Shown: piece after piece, positions 1-7,839 of the stretch | Layout of the letters: every line of letters starts with the position of its first letter | Numbering within the stretch: the stretch's first letter is position 1 | DNA from: JBNRMW01 sp050309795 | Lineage (GTDB): Bacteria > Bacillota_I > Bacilli_A > Erysipelotrichales > Erysipelotrichaceae | NCBI GenBank assembly: GCA_050309795.1 | Contig: JBNRMW010000004.1 | Span: 1 to 47,224 of the forward strand | Length of the DNA: 47,224 bases | Direction of reading: 5' to 3' | Translations under genes and position numbers: made by a program | Notes under the pieces: model-generated | Told to the model about the DNA's origin: nothing | The model's input: the letters and a program-made list of their open reading frames with translations, nothing else | Database searches by the model: none

Positions 1-133
1 AAACATCCATCCCTAGTTTAGCATGTTTTGTATAAAATATCTGCTCAAGTTTTCCTTGTTTTTTACAATTTCATCATTAGTGTCTAGCCTACCTTAAGAA
101 TATCTAATCTACTTTTAGAAGTAACCAATTTCA

Positions 134-168
134 GAAAAAAACACCTACAAATCATTTCGTAGGTGTTT
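134..168 (-). terminator. Rho-independent terminator of the P-type ATPase gene
   Basis: A perfect hairpin (arms AACACCTAC and GTAGGTGTT, 10-base loop) lies about 20 bases past the ATPase stop codon. Read on the minus strand it is followed by a run of T. Confidence 0.85.
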
Positions 169-187
169 CACAATCTATTTAATTATA

Positions 188-2734
188 TTATTTGCCATTA
201 ATTTTCAAAACTTTAAACAATTCAACAACAAACCAAGGCATAGCAGACAATACACCAACAAGTAACCAATGCATGCCATCTAATGGTACCAATTTAAACA
301 AATCCGCTAACGGATCAAACAACAAGACCGCCAACATCATTAAGCCATTAATAATCACGGCATAAATCAGCCACTTATTCTTAGTTAACGTTTTAAAGAC
401 CGACTCATTTGCGGCGTGAATGTTAAACGAATGGACCAATTGCGAGAAACCGAGAACCGCAAACGCCATCGTTCGACCTTGTTCCAAATCACCATCCAAA
501 CCAAACAACCAGCCATTACCAATCATAAATCCCAGTAAGGTCAAAATACCAATCATCAAACCTTGATAAACAACACAATAAGCCATCGGACCGGTAAATA
601 AGGAATTTGAACGGTCGGGACCTCTTTGCATAATATCTTCTTGTTCTGGATCCATACCCAACGCCAAGGCTGGAAGGGAGTCCGTGACTAAGTTAATCCA
701 CAAGATATGGATAGGAATTAACGGCGTTGCCCAATTCATTAACGTCGCAACCAACAAGGTTGTCAACTCTCCTAAGTTACAAGACAACAAGAAACTAATC
801 GCTTTCTTAATATTATCTTTAATACGACGACCTTCCGCCACCGCATTAACAACCGTCGCAAAGTTATCATCTGTTAAGACCATATCCGCTGCCGATTTCG
901 CAACCTCTGTCCCAACAATACCCATTGCTGCCCCAATATCCGCCCGTTTCAAGGCAGGGGCATCGTTAACACCATCACCAGTCATCGCGACGATTTCATT
1001 GTGATGTTTGAACGCTTCAATAATCCGTGTCTTATGTTGTGGTGAAACCCGAGCAAAGACGCCGATATCGTAAATTTGTTCAATTAAATCTTGATCGCTC
1101 ATCGTATCCAATTCACGACCCGATACCACCCGTTGGTGGTCATTTAATAACCCAATATCCCGAGCAATCGCTGCCGCTGTGATTTGGTGGTCGCCCGTAA
1201 TCATTATTGGGGTGATTTGAGCTTGTTTACATTCTTCAATCGCTTGGCGAACTTCCGGACGTGGTGGGTCAATCATACCCACTAGACCAAGGAAAATTAA
1301 ATCCGATTCTAAAGTCTCATCTCCGTCAATAATTTCTTCCGGCGCTGGTTTATAAGCAATCGCCAAGACCCGTAGGGCTCTTTCACCCATGTTGACATTG
1401 GTCGCTTGAATGGTATCAATCACTTCTTGATTAAGCTCCGTAATACCCGTCTCTAATAGAACACGGCTAGAAATATCTAAAATCTCATCGACCCCACCTT
1501 TAACAAAGACCAAATTCTCACCATCCACGGCATTCACCGTGGTCATACGTTTCCGTTTTGAATCAAAAGGAACCTCTGCTACACGCTCATACTTAACGTC
1601 TAATAAACTCGGATCTTGTTCTACAGCCCAGCGGGAAATCGCTGTTTCCGTTGGATCACCAACCCAAGTCGTGTTTTCAATCAGTCTTGAGTCATTACAT
1701 AAGAAACCACCCTTGACCATTAAATCTTTATCTTCAACAAAGCTAAAGCTATCCACAATAGTCATGACGTTTTGAGTTAGCGTCCCTGTTTTATCACTAC
1801 AAATAATCGATGTCGAACCCAGGGTTTCAACCGAAGGCAAGGTCCGAATAATCGCGTTCTTCTCAACCATCCGTTGAACACCTAAAGCTAATACAATTGT
1901 CGACACCGTCGGTAACGATTCCGGAATCACCGCAACCGCTAAGGAAATCGCCACCATGAACATCTCCAGAGGTTCTTTCCCATTAAATAAACCAATCAAG
2001 AAAATACCAGCAACCGCGATAATCGCAACAATCCCTAAAATCTTCCCTAAATCATTTAATTGCTTTTGAAGCGGTGTTAATTCTTGAACTTGTTCCGTTA
2101 ATGACGCAGCAATTTTACCAACTTCGGTATCCATCCCCGTCGCCACAACTTCACCAATTCCTCGTCCATAAGCCACTTGTCCACTAGAATACGCCATATT
2201 GAAACGATCACCTAATGGGGCATCTTCGGGAACAATCGCATCGGCGTCCTTTTCAACTGGAACGGATTCCCCTGTTAACGATGCTTCTTCGATTTTTAGC
2301 GAAGATGTTTTCATTAAGCGTAAATCCGCTGAAACCAAATCGCCCGCTTCTAGAAGAACCAAATCTCCAAGGACCAATTGTTCTGACAGAATTTCTTGTT
2401 CAACGCCATCTCTTAAAACTTTAGACGTTGGTGCCGATAATTTCTGCAGGCTTTCTAGGGCGCTTTCTGCTTTACCTTCTTGATAAAGACCTAAAATCGC
2501 ATTAATGACGACAATCGCTAAAATAATAATCGCATCCACGGGTTCGCTGACAAAAAACGAAATCACTGACGCCACTAATAAAATAACAATCATGGCATCT
2601 TTGAATTGATCAAAAAATCTTAAAAGCAACGAACGCTTCGGGGCTTCTTCCAGTTTGTTGTAGCCATATTTCTCGAGTCGAGAAGCTGCTTCTTGGGTCG
2701 TTAACCCCTTGTTAATATCTGTATGTTGTTCCAT
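188..2734 (-). CDS. P-type cation-transporting ATPase (Ca2+/Mn2+ type)
   Basis: An 848-residue P2-type ATPase that would pump Ca2+ or Mn2+ out of the cytoplasm. Visible motifs: the actuator TGES at about residue 154, the phosphorylation site DKTGTLTQN (Asp about 314), the hinge GDGVNDAPALKRADIG, and a C-terminal block of membrane helices. In helix M4 the usual PEGLP reads PESLP. M6 keeps Asn and Asp in WINLVTDSLP, as in SERCA/PacL pumps. ATG is preceded by a GGAAG-type ribosome site. The leader carries a likely Mn2+ riboswitch, so Mn2+ export is my preferred role, by analogy with Lactococcus YoaB and pneumococcal MgtA. Sequence alone does not separate Ca2+ from Mn2+. Single-gene transcript with its own terminator. 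Confidence 0.93.
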   Translation of the reverse strand: MEQHTDINKGLTTQEAASRLEKYGYNKLEEAPKRSLLLRFFDQFKDAMIVILLVASVISFFVSEPVDAIIILAIVVINAILGLYQEGKAESALESLQKLSAPTSKVLRDGVEQEILSEQLVLGDLVLLEAGDLVSADLRLMKTSSLKIEEASLTGESVPVEKDADAIVPEDAPLGDRFNMAYSSGQVAYGRGIGEVVATGMDTEVGKIAASLTEQVQELTPLQKQLNDLGKILGIVAIIAVAGIFLIGLFNGKEPLEMFMVAISLAVAVIPESLPTVSTIVLALGVQRMVEKNAIIRTLPSVETLGSTSIICSDKTGTLTQNVMTIVDSFSFVEDKDLMVKGGFLCNDSRLIENTTWVGDPTETAISRWAVEQDPSLLDVKYERVAEVPFDSKRKRMTTVNAVDGENLVFVKGGVDEILDISSRVLLETGITELNQEVIDTIQATNVNMGERALRVLAIAYKPAPEEIIDGDETLESDLIFLGLVGMIDPPRPEVRQAIEECKQAQITPIMITGDHQITAAAIARDIGLLNDHQRVVSGRELDTMSDQDLIEQIYDIGVFARVSPQHKTRIIEAFKHHNEIVAMTGDGVNDAPALKRADIGAAMGIVGTEVAKSAADMVLTDDNFATVVNAVAEGRRIKDNIKKAISFLLSCNLGELTTLLVATLMNWATPLIPIHILWINLVTDSLPALALGMDPEQEDIMQRGPDRSNSLFTGPMAYCVVYQGLMIGILTLLGFMIGNGWLFGLDGDLEQGRTMAFAVLGFSQLVHSFNIHAANESVFKTLTKNKWLIYAVIINGLMMLAVLLFDPLADLFKLVPLDGMHWLLVGVLSAMPWFVVELFKVLKINGK

Positions 2735-2761
2735 ACGCTTCCTTTCTAGGCCTCATTTAAT

Positions 2762-2797
2762 AAAAAAAGACCTCCGTTACAAAAAACGATAAAGTCT
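2762..2797 (-). terminator. Riboswitch expression platform: attenuator hairpin
   Basis: Minus-strand RNA here can form AGAC...GTCT and CGTT...AACG pairings followed by seven T, about 27 bases before the ATPase start codon. It directly follows the aptamer, as expected for a transcription attenuator. Confidence 0.65.
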
Positions 2798-2877
2798 CAA
2801 GGTTTCATCTAAATACCGAGCGCATTGCTGTGTTGACGTATATCTAGAACCATATTGGGCCCTCTACTCCCTTTACT
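2797..2877 (-). promoter_or_regulatory. Candidate yybP-ykoY (Mn2+) riboswitch
   Basis: The minus-strand leader of the ATPase begins AAAGGGAGTAG, carries CGTCA...CGG flanked by the pairing arms ATAC/GTAT, then TTTAG and AAACCTT. The order and wording resemble the Mn2+ riboswitch family (AAAGGGGAGUAG ... CGUCA ... CCGG ... UUUAG ... ACCUU). P1 would pair AAGG with CCTT. P-type ATPases are known targets of this family. I matched it by eye, without a covariance model. Confidence 0.72.
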
Positions 2878-2883
2878 TGTAGT

Positions 2884-2913
2884 ATTATAACGATTAACGA
2901 CTTTAAAAGTCAA
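2884..2913 (-). promoter_or_regulatory. Promoter of the P-type ATPase transcript
   Basis: On the minus strand TTGACT is followed after 18 bases by TATAAT, with the riboswitch starting a few bases downstream. A 13-base palindrome (GACTTTAAAAGTC on the plus strand, 2899-2911) overlaps the -35 and spacer and could be an operator. Confidence 0.7.
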
Positions 2914-2962
2914 ATATAATCCAGTGAATTTTTGTAAAAAAACATCTCCAAAAGCCCTCTCC

Positions 2963-4324
2963 CTAAACTAATACATTCAATAACTGCTCTGCAACCAAAA
3001 AATAAATAATTAAACCTAAAGCATCCACCAATGTCGTAATCATTGGCGCCGACATAATAGCGGGATCCAGTTTCAATAACTTCGCTAAAATCGGCAACAA
3101 ACAACCAAACACTTTCGCCATAATCACAATCGCCATCAACGCAATCGAAACCGTTAACGCCAAAGCCAAATTTGGTTCGATAAAATAGTAAATCCGCACA
3201 AAATTAACCAATGCTAAAGCCGAACCCGTAATCAGCCCAATACGGATTTCCTTAAACACAATCCGCCAAAAATCACCAAGCTCAATCTCCTTTAACGTCA
3301 TCCCCCGAATAATCAAAGTCGACGTTTGAGAACCCGCGTTCCCCCCAGAATCCGTTAACATCGGAACAAAAGTCACCAAAATCGGCAACGCTACAAACGC
3401 ATGTTCAAAATGACCCAAAATAGAGCCATTAATCATCCCCGAAATCATTAACATCATCAACCAGACAATACGGTGCTTCGAATGTTCCCAAGCCGAGGTC
3501 GTCAAGTACGGACGATCATCCGGTTTAATGGCCGCCATCATTTGTAAATCTTCCGTATGCATATCGTGAACCATATCTAAAATATCGTCATACGTAATAA
3601 TACCTACCAACCGCTCTTCCGCATCCACAACTGGTAACGCCAAAAAATCATAGGTTTCAAACAAACTAACAATCTCTTCATCTTCTGCCGAGGTCACGGT
3701 ATAAATGACATTGGTTTCCATTATTTCGTAGACATATTGTTCATCCTTTGCGGATAATAATTGTTTCAGGGAAACAACCCCTTTTAAATGACGTTGGGCA
3801 TCCGTGACATAACATGTATAAATCGTTTCAAAGCGTTCCGTCGTTTTACGGATTTTATGAATTGCTTCAGCCACCGTCATATCTCGTTGTAAATTCATAA
3901 TCTCTGGGGTCATTAAAGCGCCAGCCGTCCCATCTTCATAGTTTAAATAGCGATTAATTAAGTTTCTCGTTTCTGGAGTCGACAAACGCAGCACCCGACT
4001 CACCATATTGGAAGGAAGCTCTTGGACTAAATCCACCGCGTCGTCCGTATACAAGGATTCAATAATTTCATGAACCTCGTCATCCGTCATTTGGGAGAAA
4101 ATGTTCTCGGCCACATCCACTTCTAAATGGGAAAAAGCCTCGGCGGCTAAATCTTTCTGCAACAAGCGAAAAAGAACAACAATCTGTTTACCTTCTTCAA
4201 TCTCATCAAAAAAATCAGCAATATCTGCCGCGTGCAGCTCGTTTAATTCCCTTTGAAGCCGTTTAAAATCATGTGCTTCATACAAATCTAATAGTTTTTC
4301 AAAAAGTTTTTGATTATTATCCAT
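2963..4324 (-). CDS. mgtE: Magnesium transporter MgtE
   Basis: A 453-residue MgtE-family Mg2+ channel of normal length. The order of parts is classical: an acidic, helical MgtE-N domain (about 1-130), a CBS pair (about 135-260, including AVVSLKQLL-like and GIITYDDILD-type strands) and five membrane helices (about 285-453) with the conserved SGGNAGSQ motif and the final helix containing DALGLIIYF. The cytoplasmic domains are the known Mg2+ sensor gating the pore. The gene stands alone and starts at ATG after GGAAGACGGAAACG. Its leader of about 140 bases is strongly structured but does not look like an M-box. Confidence 0.96.
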   Translation of the reverse strand: MDNNQKLFEKLLDLYEAHDFKRLQRELNELHAADIADFFDEIEEGKQIVVLFRLLQKDLAAEAFSHLEVDVAENIFSQMTDDEVHEIIESLYTDDAVDLVQELPSNMVSRVLRLSTPETRNLINRYLNYEDGTAGALMTPEIMNLQRDMTVAEAIHKIRKTTERFETIYTCYVTDAQRHLKGVVSLKQLLSAKDEQYVYEIMETNVIYTVTSAEDEEIVSLFETYDFLALPVVDAEERLVGIITYDDILDMVHDMHTEDLQMMAAIKPDDRPYLTTSAWEHSKHRIVWLMMLMISGMINGSILGHFEHAFVALPILVTFVPMLTDSGGNAGSQTSTLIIRGMTLKEIELGDFWRIVFKEIRIGLITGSALALVNFVRIYYFIEPNLALALTVSIALMAIVIMAKVFGCLLPILAKLLKLDPAIMSAPMITTLVDALGLIIYFLVAEQLLNVLV

Positions 4325-4337
4325 CGTTTCCGTCTTC

Positions 4338-4442
4338 CAAGTGTTTTACAAAGACAACGACCTACAAAACCCAAATTTATCGTCGTCTTAATACCAAATA
4401 TAAGCCGTCAAAACCACAAAATGGTTGTCGTAAGTCCACTTG
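4338..4442 (-). promoter_or_regulatory. Structured mgtE leader RNA, class not recognised
   Basis: On the minus strand the leader can fold as a closed multibranch element. An outer stem pairs CAAGTG (4437-4442) with CACTTG (4338-4343). Inside are a hairpin AACCA/TGGTT (4412-4426) and a 9-bp hairpin AGACGACGA/TCGTTGTCT (4352-4388). GACAAC beside the first hairpin can alternatively pair with GTTGTC of the second, giving two exclusive folds. The outer stem ends just before the ribosome site. I see no M-box wording. A new cis-regulatory RNA is an inference. Confidence 0.5.
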
Positions 4443-4465
4443 TTCTCTCCTTTCTCGCTAGTTTA

Positions 4466-4494
4466 ATCATAACCTTTTTAGCCCAGTTAAACAA
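4466..4494 (-). promoter_or_regulatory. Probable mgtE promoter
   Basis: Minus-strand TTGTTT, 17-base spacer, TATGAT. It would start a leader of about 140 bases that contains the structured element. Confidence 0.5.
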
Positions 4495-4519
4495 GCAAAC
4501 CAAGTGATCAAACCAACCA

Positions 4520-4560
4520 CAAAAAACAAAAGAAAATGAGAGCTTTATGCGTTTTCCCTT
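4520..4560 (-). terminator. Terminator after the deacetylase gene
   Basis: Minus-strand arms AAGGGAAAA and TTTTCTTTT pair over nine positions (two G-U) and run into GTTTTTTG, 12 bases past the stop codon. Confidence 0.55.
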
Positions 4561-4571
4561 ATCTATTTAAG

Positions 4572-5906
4572 TCATTTCAAAACATCAAAAACATACCCTT
4601 GAGCCCGAATATCGTCAATCAAACGCTCAAGAAGTTCCACATTCGTAACCGATACCGCATGTAACAACATAATCGAACCCGGATGCAACTGCCCCATAAT
4701 CTGTTCATAGGCTTGTACTGGCTCCGGTTGGGCATCCACCAGCCAATCCCGATAAGCAAAACTCCAGAAGACGGTCGTATAACCTAAATCTTGAGTAATT
4801 TTTAAACTACGTTCGCTATAACCACCTTCAGGCGGTCGATAAAACTTCGCCATCTCTTGACCCATCAGATCTCGATACTTATCTTCAAGCTGCTTGATAT
4901 CTTTTATAAAAACATCCGTCCCCTCGGCGAGTGCTGATGCTGCCCGCAAATGCCGATCGGTATGATTGGCCACCACATGACCTTCTTTAACCATGCGCTG
5001 GACTAATTGGGGATTACGCTGGACATAACTGCCGGTCACAAAAAACATGATTGACACCTGTTTAGCCTTCGCAATATCTAAGATCCGCTCGGTATTGTTT
5101 TCATATTCATAGCCTTCATCCATCGTTAAATAGATTACTTTCTCCGTCGCCGGTTTCAACCAAAGGCCATCATATTGTTGAAGCAGACGAGCAATATCCG
5201 CATCGATGGTCGGTTGAATCCCTTGATTCAGTGGCGAAGGAATCCGATACCACCAACTCAAATCACGGTTTGAATACTGCCCATAGTTTGGTTTCGGTGG
5301 TTCGACTGGCGATTCTACTGGGGATTCTACTGGGGATTCTACCGGGGATTCAATCGGTGTTTCAACCGGCGGTTCAACCGGAGATTCAATACTCGGAGAT
5401 TCAGGATTTTTAATCACATCGCCTACGGTAATCATAAGATTAGACGTCACCGCTTCAACCTCAAACTCAAAATCAACCAACTCGGTCTGAATATTATTAA
5501 CAAACACCTTTGGTTCGGATAGATCATAATCGCGATCCAGAATTAACCGAAAGGCGACCTGCTGCCCTTCATTAACCACTTCCTCATCACCAAGGATTTC
5601 CAGCTCGTAACCCACACCCTGTTCAAGGGTAATGGTATATTGACGATTAAACGTAATCACGATATTTGTTTGAATATCTTCAATTACATATTCATTATTA
5701 GTGTCTAATTCTATTTCCACATCATTCACAAAAACCCGATTAAAGGTCACCCCTTCAGGCAAGACAAATCGGTAATCTTCTCCTTGTTGAACCGTCATAA
5801 TTTCCGGCTCATCCTTCAATCCAAAAATGGTAATAGTCCAAGACTGTGGTACTGGATTACAAGCGTATAGAGCAATACTAAGCATTAGGACAAGAACTTT
5901 TTTCAT
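4572..5906 (-). CDS. PdaA-like polysaccharide deacetylase lipoprotein
   Basis: A 444-residue lipoprotein. I start it at the ATG at 5906, which has GAGGTGG just upstream and gives a clean signal ending in the lipobox LYAC (Cys16). Residues about 20-165 hold three similar beta-type modules (FVNDVEIEL..., FVNNIQTEL...). A Pro/Glu-rich linker of ESPVEPP-type repeats follows, then a NodB deacetylase domain (about 220-444). The C-terminal part resembles Bacillus PdaA, a muramic-acid de-N-acetylase: YDGLWLKP, YLTMDEGYE, HTDRH, RPPEGGYSE, VFWSFAYRDW and LLHAVS. The first NodB motif reads MDEG where NodB has DDG and PdaA has DNG. Surface glycan modification is the likely job; the substrate is unknown. 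Confidence 0.85.
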   Translation of the reverse strand: MKKVLVLMLSIALYACNPVPQSWTITIFGLKDEPEIMTVQQGEDYRFVLPEGVTFNRVFVNDVEIELDTNNEYVIEDIQTNIVITFNRQYTITLEQGVGYELEILGDEEVVNEGQQVAFRLILDRDYDLSEPKVFVNNIQTELVDFEFEVEAVTSNLMITVGDVIKNPESPSIESPVEPPVETPIESPVESPVESPVESPVEPPKPNYGQYSNRDLSWWYRIPSPLNQGIQPTIDADIARLLQQYDGLWLKPATEKVIYLTMDEGYEYENNTERILDIAKAKQVSIMFFVTGSYVQRNPQLVQRMVKEGHVVANHTDRHLRAASALAEGTDVFIKDIKQLEDKYRDLMGQEMAKFYRPPEGGYSERSLKITQDLGYTTVFWSFAYRDWLVDAQPEPVQAYEQIMGQLHPGSIMLLHAVSVTNVELLERLIDDIRAQGYVFDVLK

Positions 5907-5969
5907 ATCCACCACCTCTAGCTTTATTATACGCAAACCAACGTTTAACCAAGGTCTAAATGCTTATTA

Positions 5970-6330
5970 TTATTTCGTATTTTTCTCTAGGGTAATCATC
6001 AAAATCGATGCCATAATCAACCCAAAACCGACCACCTTCAACAATGTCAACGTTTCCCCTTGAAAGACCATACCGACAATAAAACTAGAAATCGGTTCCA
6101 GCAAACACAAAATCGATGCCGTCGTGCTCTCAATTACCTGCAACCCCTTTTGTAACAAAACCGTGGCTATAAACGACGTCGACAGGGCAATAACAATCAT
6201 GAGCCCCCAAGTATAGTAATTCAAATGAATGGTTATAAAATCCAAAAAGAAATTCAAGCCAAAAATAAACACACTCGAAAAAAGAGCCAAGTAAAACGAC
6301 AACACATATGGACTCAACGCAATAATAAAC
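5970..6330 (-). pseudogene. C-terminal remnant of an EamA/DMT-family transporter
   Basis: Only the last 120 or so residues of a drug/metabolite-type transporter remain: about four membrane helices including ALSPYVLSFY and the final EamA stretch with LEPISSFIVGMVFQGETLTL. The normal protein has about 300 residues and ten helices. The N-terminal half is gone, and the frame upstream of about 6330 belongs to a SIS-domain gene in another frame. No start codon or ribosome site belongs to this piece. It is best read as the product of a deletion joining two genes. Confidence 0.8.
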
Positions 6331-6636
6331 TTCCTTGGTTGTACCCCCTTGAGAAATAAAAACCACGAGGCTTTTTTTATCAACCAAGTTGGTGTTGGCA
6401 TAATTTAAGAACATATTTGGATAAAACAGTTCCATTTTTACATTCAAACTTTGTTCGGCATATTTCTTAACGGTTGCTGCGGCATTATACGAGGTCCCCG
6501 AAGCAATCACGACTACAGACGAAAAGGTATGGCTTTTAAAAGCATGTTCGATTGGATTGACGATTTGGTCATCACGGCTATCAAGGATGTCTTGAATCAC
6601 TTTTGGTGCAGATTGAATTACTTCTAAGAAAGTCAT
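6322..6636 (-). pseudogene. N-terminal remnant of a SIS-domain (sugar isomerase/deglycase) protein
   Basis: From an ATG at 6636 with a strong AGGAGG site the frame codes about 103 residues of a GlmS/FrlB-like SIS protein: a helical start, then VVVIASGTSYNAAATVK (phosphosugar-binding loop) and SLVVFISQGGTTKEV. Homology then stops and the DNA continues as the EamA remnant in a different frame. Full-length relatives have about 330-350 residues with two SIS domains. The promoter-proximal end looks intact, so a short useless peptide may still be made. Confidence 0.8.
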
Positions 6637-6699
6637 AGTATGAGGCCTCCTAATAATTTTATTATATTTATTGAGCAACCACATATTCACTTCGTTTTG

Positions 6700-7240
6700 C
6701 ACGGTCGTTCGTGCAATGCGTCGATTGCTGTATCTGTTAACCAATCTTTTCCATCAATAAGAATCGAAGCTTGACCCGGATGTATGATTTTTACTAATCT
6801 AGGAAAAACGCTTGTTTCTGTAGAACAATTCTTAAATGTTGGTGAATCTAGACCACGTAATGAGACCATTTTTAGTTTTTTTAGGGATTTGGGATTGGCG
6901 GAAAGACAAGGATTCGGAGGATCAGAAATCTTTAGAACCGCTGTAGAGAACAATCTCAAAATACCAGATATAATAACAACTATTGAAGAAACAGTCCTTT
7001 CAATTTGGAATCTAGATTATATTGAAGGAAACGAAAACTTAAATAGAATTGAAAAAGAACTATTACGGGTCTTTTACGAGTTTAATGTTTTATCATTCTC
7101 GGAAACCTTGGCAAAACTAATTTATCAGAACACGATGCTAGATGCGCAATCGACAATTTAATTGAAGATGGTTTTATAAAAAAATCGGACAAGGAAGAGC
7201 AACAAAATATGTCGTCGAAAGAGACTACAAGAGATGGTAA
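6700..7240 (+). pseudogene. Remnant of an ATP-binding protein of the AlbA/HATPase_c_4 helicase-related family
   Basis: The longest open part (6784-7161) reads RPRNETIFSFFRDLGLAERQGFGGSEI, typical of the C-terminal ATP-binding domain of AAA_4/AlbA-type putative transcriptional regulators. The same frame upstream encodes SIRIEA, then a TGA at 6772, then PGCMIFTN, which restores the family pattern. Downstream the homology moves to another frame near 7110 (LSEHDARCAIDNLIEDGFIKK) and again at a run of seven A near 7178, giving IGQGRATKYVVERDYKRW and a stop at 7240, a winged-helix end. With one stop, two frameshifts and no N-terminus, it is dead. Confidence 0.75.
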
Positions 7241-7314
7241 AAAAATGCATCTCGTATTCAATGAAATGATGAAAATATAACCGCTCGAAGCAACAAATTT
7301 GCCTTATAATATAA

Positions 7315-7336
7315 GAAAACCCACTAAATAGTGGGC
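7315..7336 (-). terminator. Terminator of tRNA-Ser
   Basis: Hairpin CCCAC/GTGGG with a 6-base loop (7320-7335) followed on the minus strand by TTTTC, just past the tRNA 3' end. Confidence 0.75.
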
Positions 7337-7348
7337 ATAATTGATAAA

Positions 7349-7436
7349 TGGCGGAGGACATGAGATTCGAACTCACGGAAGCTTTCACTTCGCCACCTTT
7401 CCAAGATGGTGCCTTAAACCACTCGGCCAATCCTCC
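7349..7436 (-). tRNA. tRNA-Ser (anticodon GGA)
   Basis: Read on the minus strand this is an 88-nt tRNA. The acceptor arm GGAGGAT pairs with GTCCTCC, and the discriminator G and CCA are encoded. The anticodon stem CCATC/GGTGG holds the loop TTGGAAA with anticodon GGA (codons UCU/UCC). A long variable arm, as in class II tRNAs, follows, then a T-loop GTTCGAATC. It has its own promoter and terminator. Confidence 0.97.
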
Positions 7437-7449
7437 ATAGTGCTTAAAC

Positions 7450-7477
7450 ATTATAGCACAAACTACAACTTTGTCAC
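7450..7477 (-). promoter_or_regulatory. Promoter of tRNA-Ser
   Basis: Minus-strand GTGACA, 16 bases, TATAAT, ending about 14 bases before the mature tRNA 5' end. It overlaps the 3' end of the small membrane protein gene. Confidence 0.75.
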
Positions 7478-7770
7478 TTCTTTTGTGTGTTCAAATACAT
7501 CCTATAAAAGAAAACACAAACCAAATAAACCGCTAAAATAAATCCAACAATTAAGGCCAACGAAAAAAAGACTAACTCGTCGTTCGCTTCTGGACTATAA
7601 GCTTTAAAATAATAACCTAAGGCTATAAATACGATACAGAAAATCGAAGGAACAATCGAACCTTTTAGAAAACTCCAATAAAGGTTGCGCTGACGAATCA
7701 GAACCTGTGAAAAAAAATAGAGGACCCCCATCAAACAGAAAGTCAGTATCAATCCATGCGTTCGATTCAT
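7474..7770 (-). CDS. Small hypothetical membrane protein
   Basis: A 98-residue protein with three likely membrane helices (about 7-24, 37-54 and 67-90) and a charged tail (NTQKK). I do not recognise a family. The ribosome site is weak. It sits between tmRNA (divergent) and tRNA-Ser (same strand). Its length and regular hydrophobic pattern favour a real gene, but it could be a relic of the surrounding decayed DNA. Confidence 0.5.
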   Translation of the reverse strand: MNRTHGLILTFCLMGVLYFFSQVLIRQRNLYWSFLKGSIVPSIFCIVFIALGYYFKAYSPEANDELVFFSLALIVGFILAVYLVCVFFYRMYLNTQKK

Positions 7771-7800
7771 ATGAATATTCTACCATAGCCATTCCTTAAA

Positions 7801-7830
7801 CTTTACATAGAACACCAATAATTGTATAAT
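7801..7830 (+). promoter_or_regulatory. Promoter of ssrA
   Basis: TTTACA (7802-7807), 17 bases, TATAAT (7825-7830), ten bases before the mature tmRNA start. Confidence 0.8.
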
Positions 7831-7839
7831 AACTTTCCT

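Noticed and set aside
4338..4442. M-box (ykoK) Mg2+ riboswitch before mgtE
   Set aside because: The conserved M-box strings are not found on the minus strand; the fold differs.
5231..5413. Repeats at about 5290-5390 as a possible repeat array
   Set aside because: They are in frame and encode the Pro/Glu-rich ESPVEPP-type linker of the deacetylase, not a CRISPR or intergenic repeat.
6687..6959. Minus-strand 90-codon frame
   Set aside because: It is antisense to the ATP-binding protein remnant, whose homology is clear on the plus strand.
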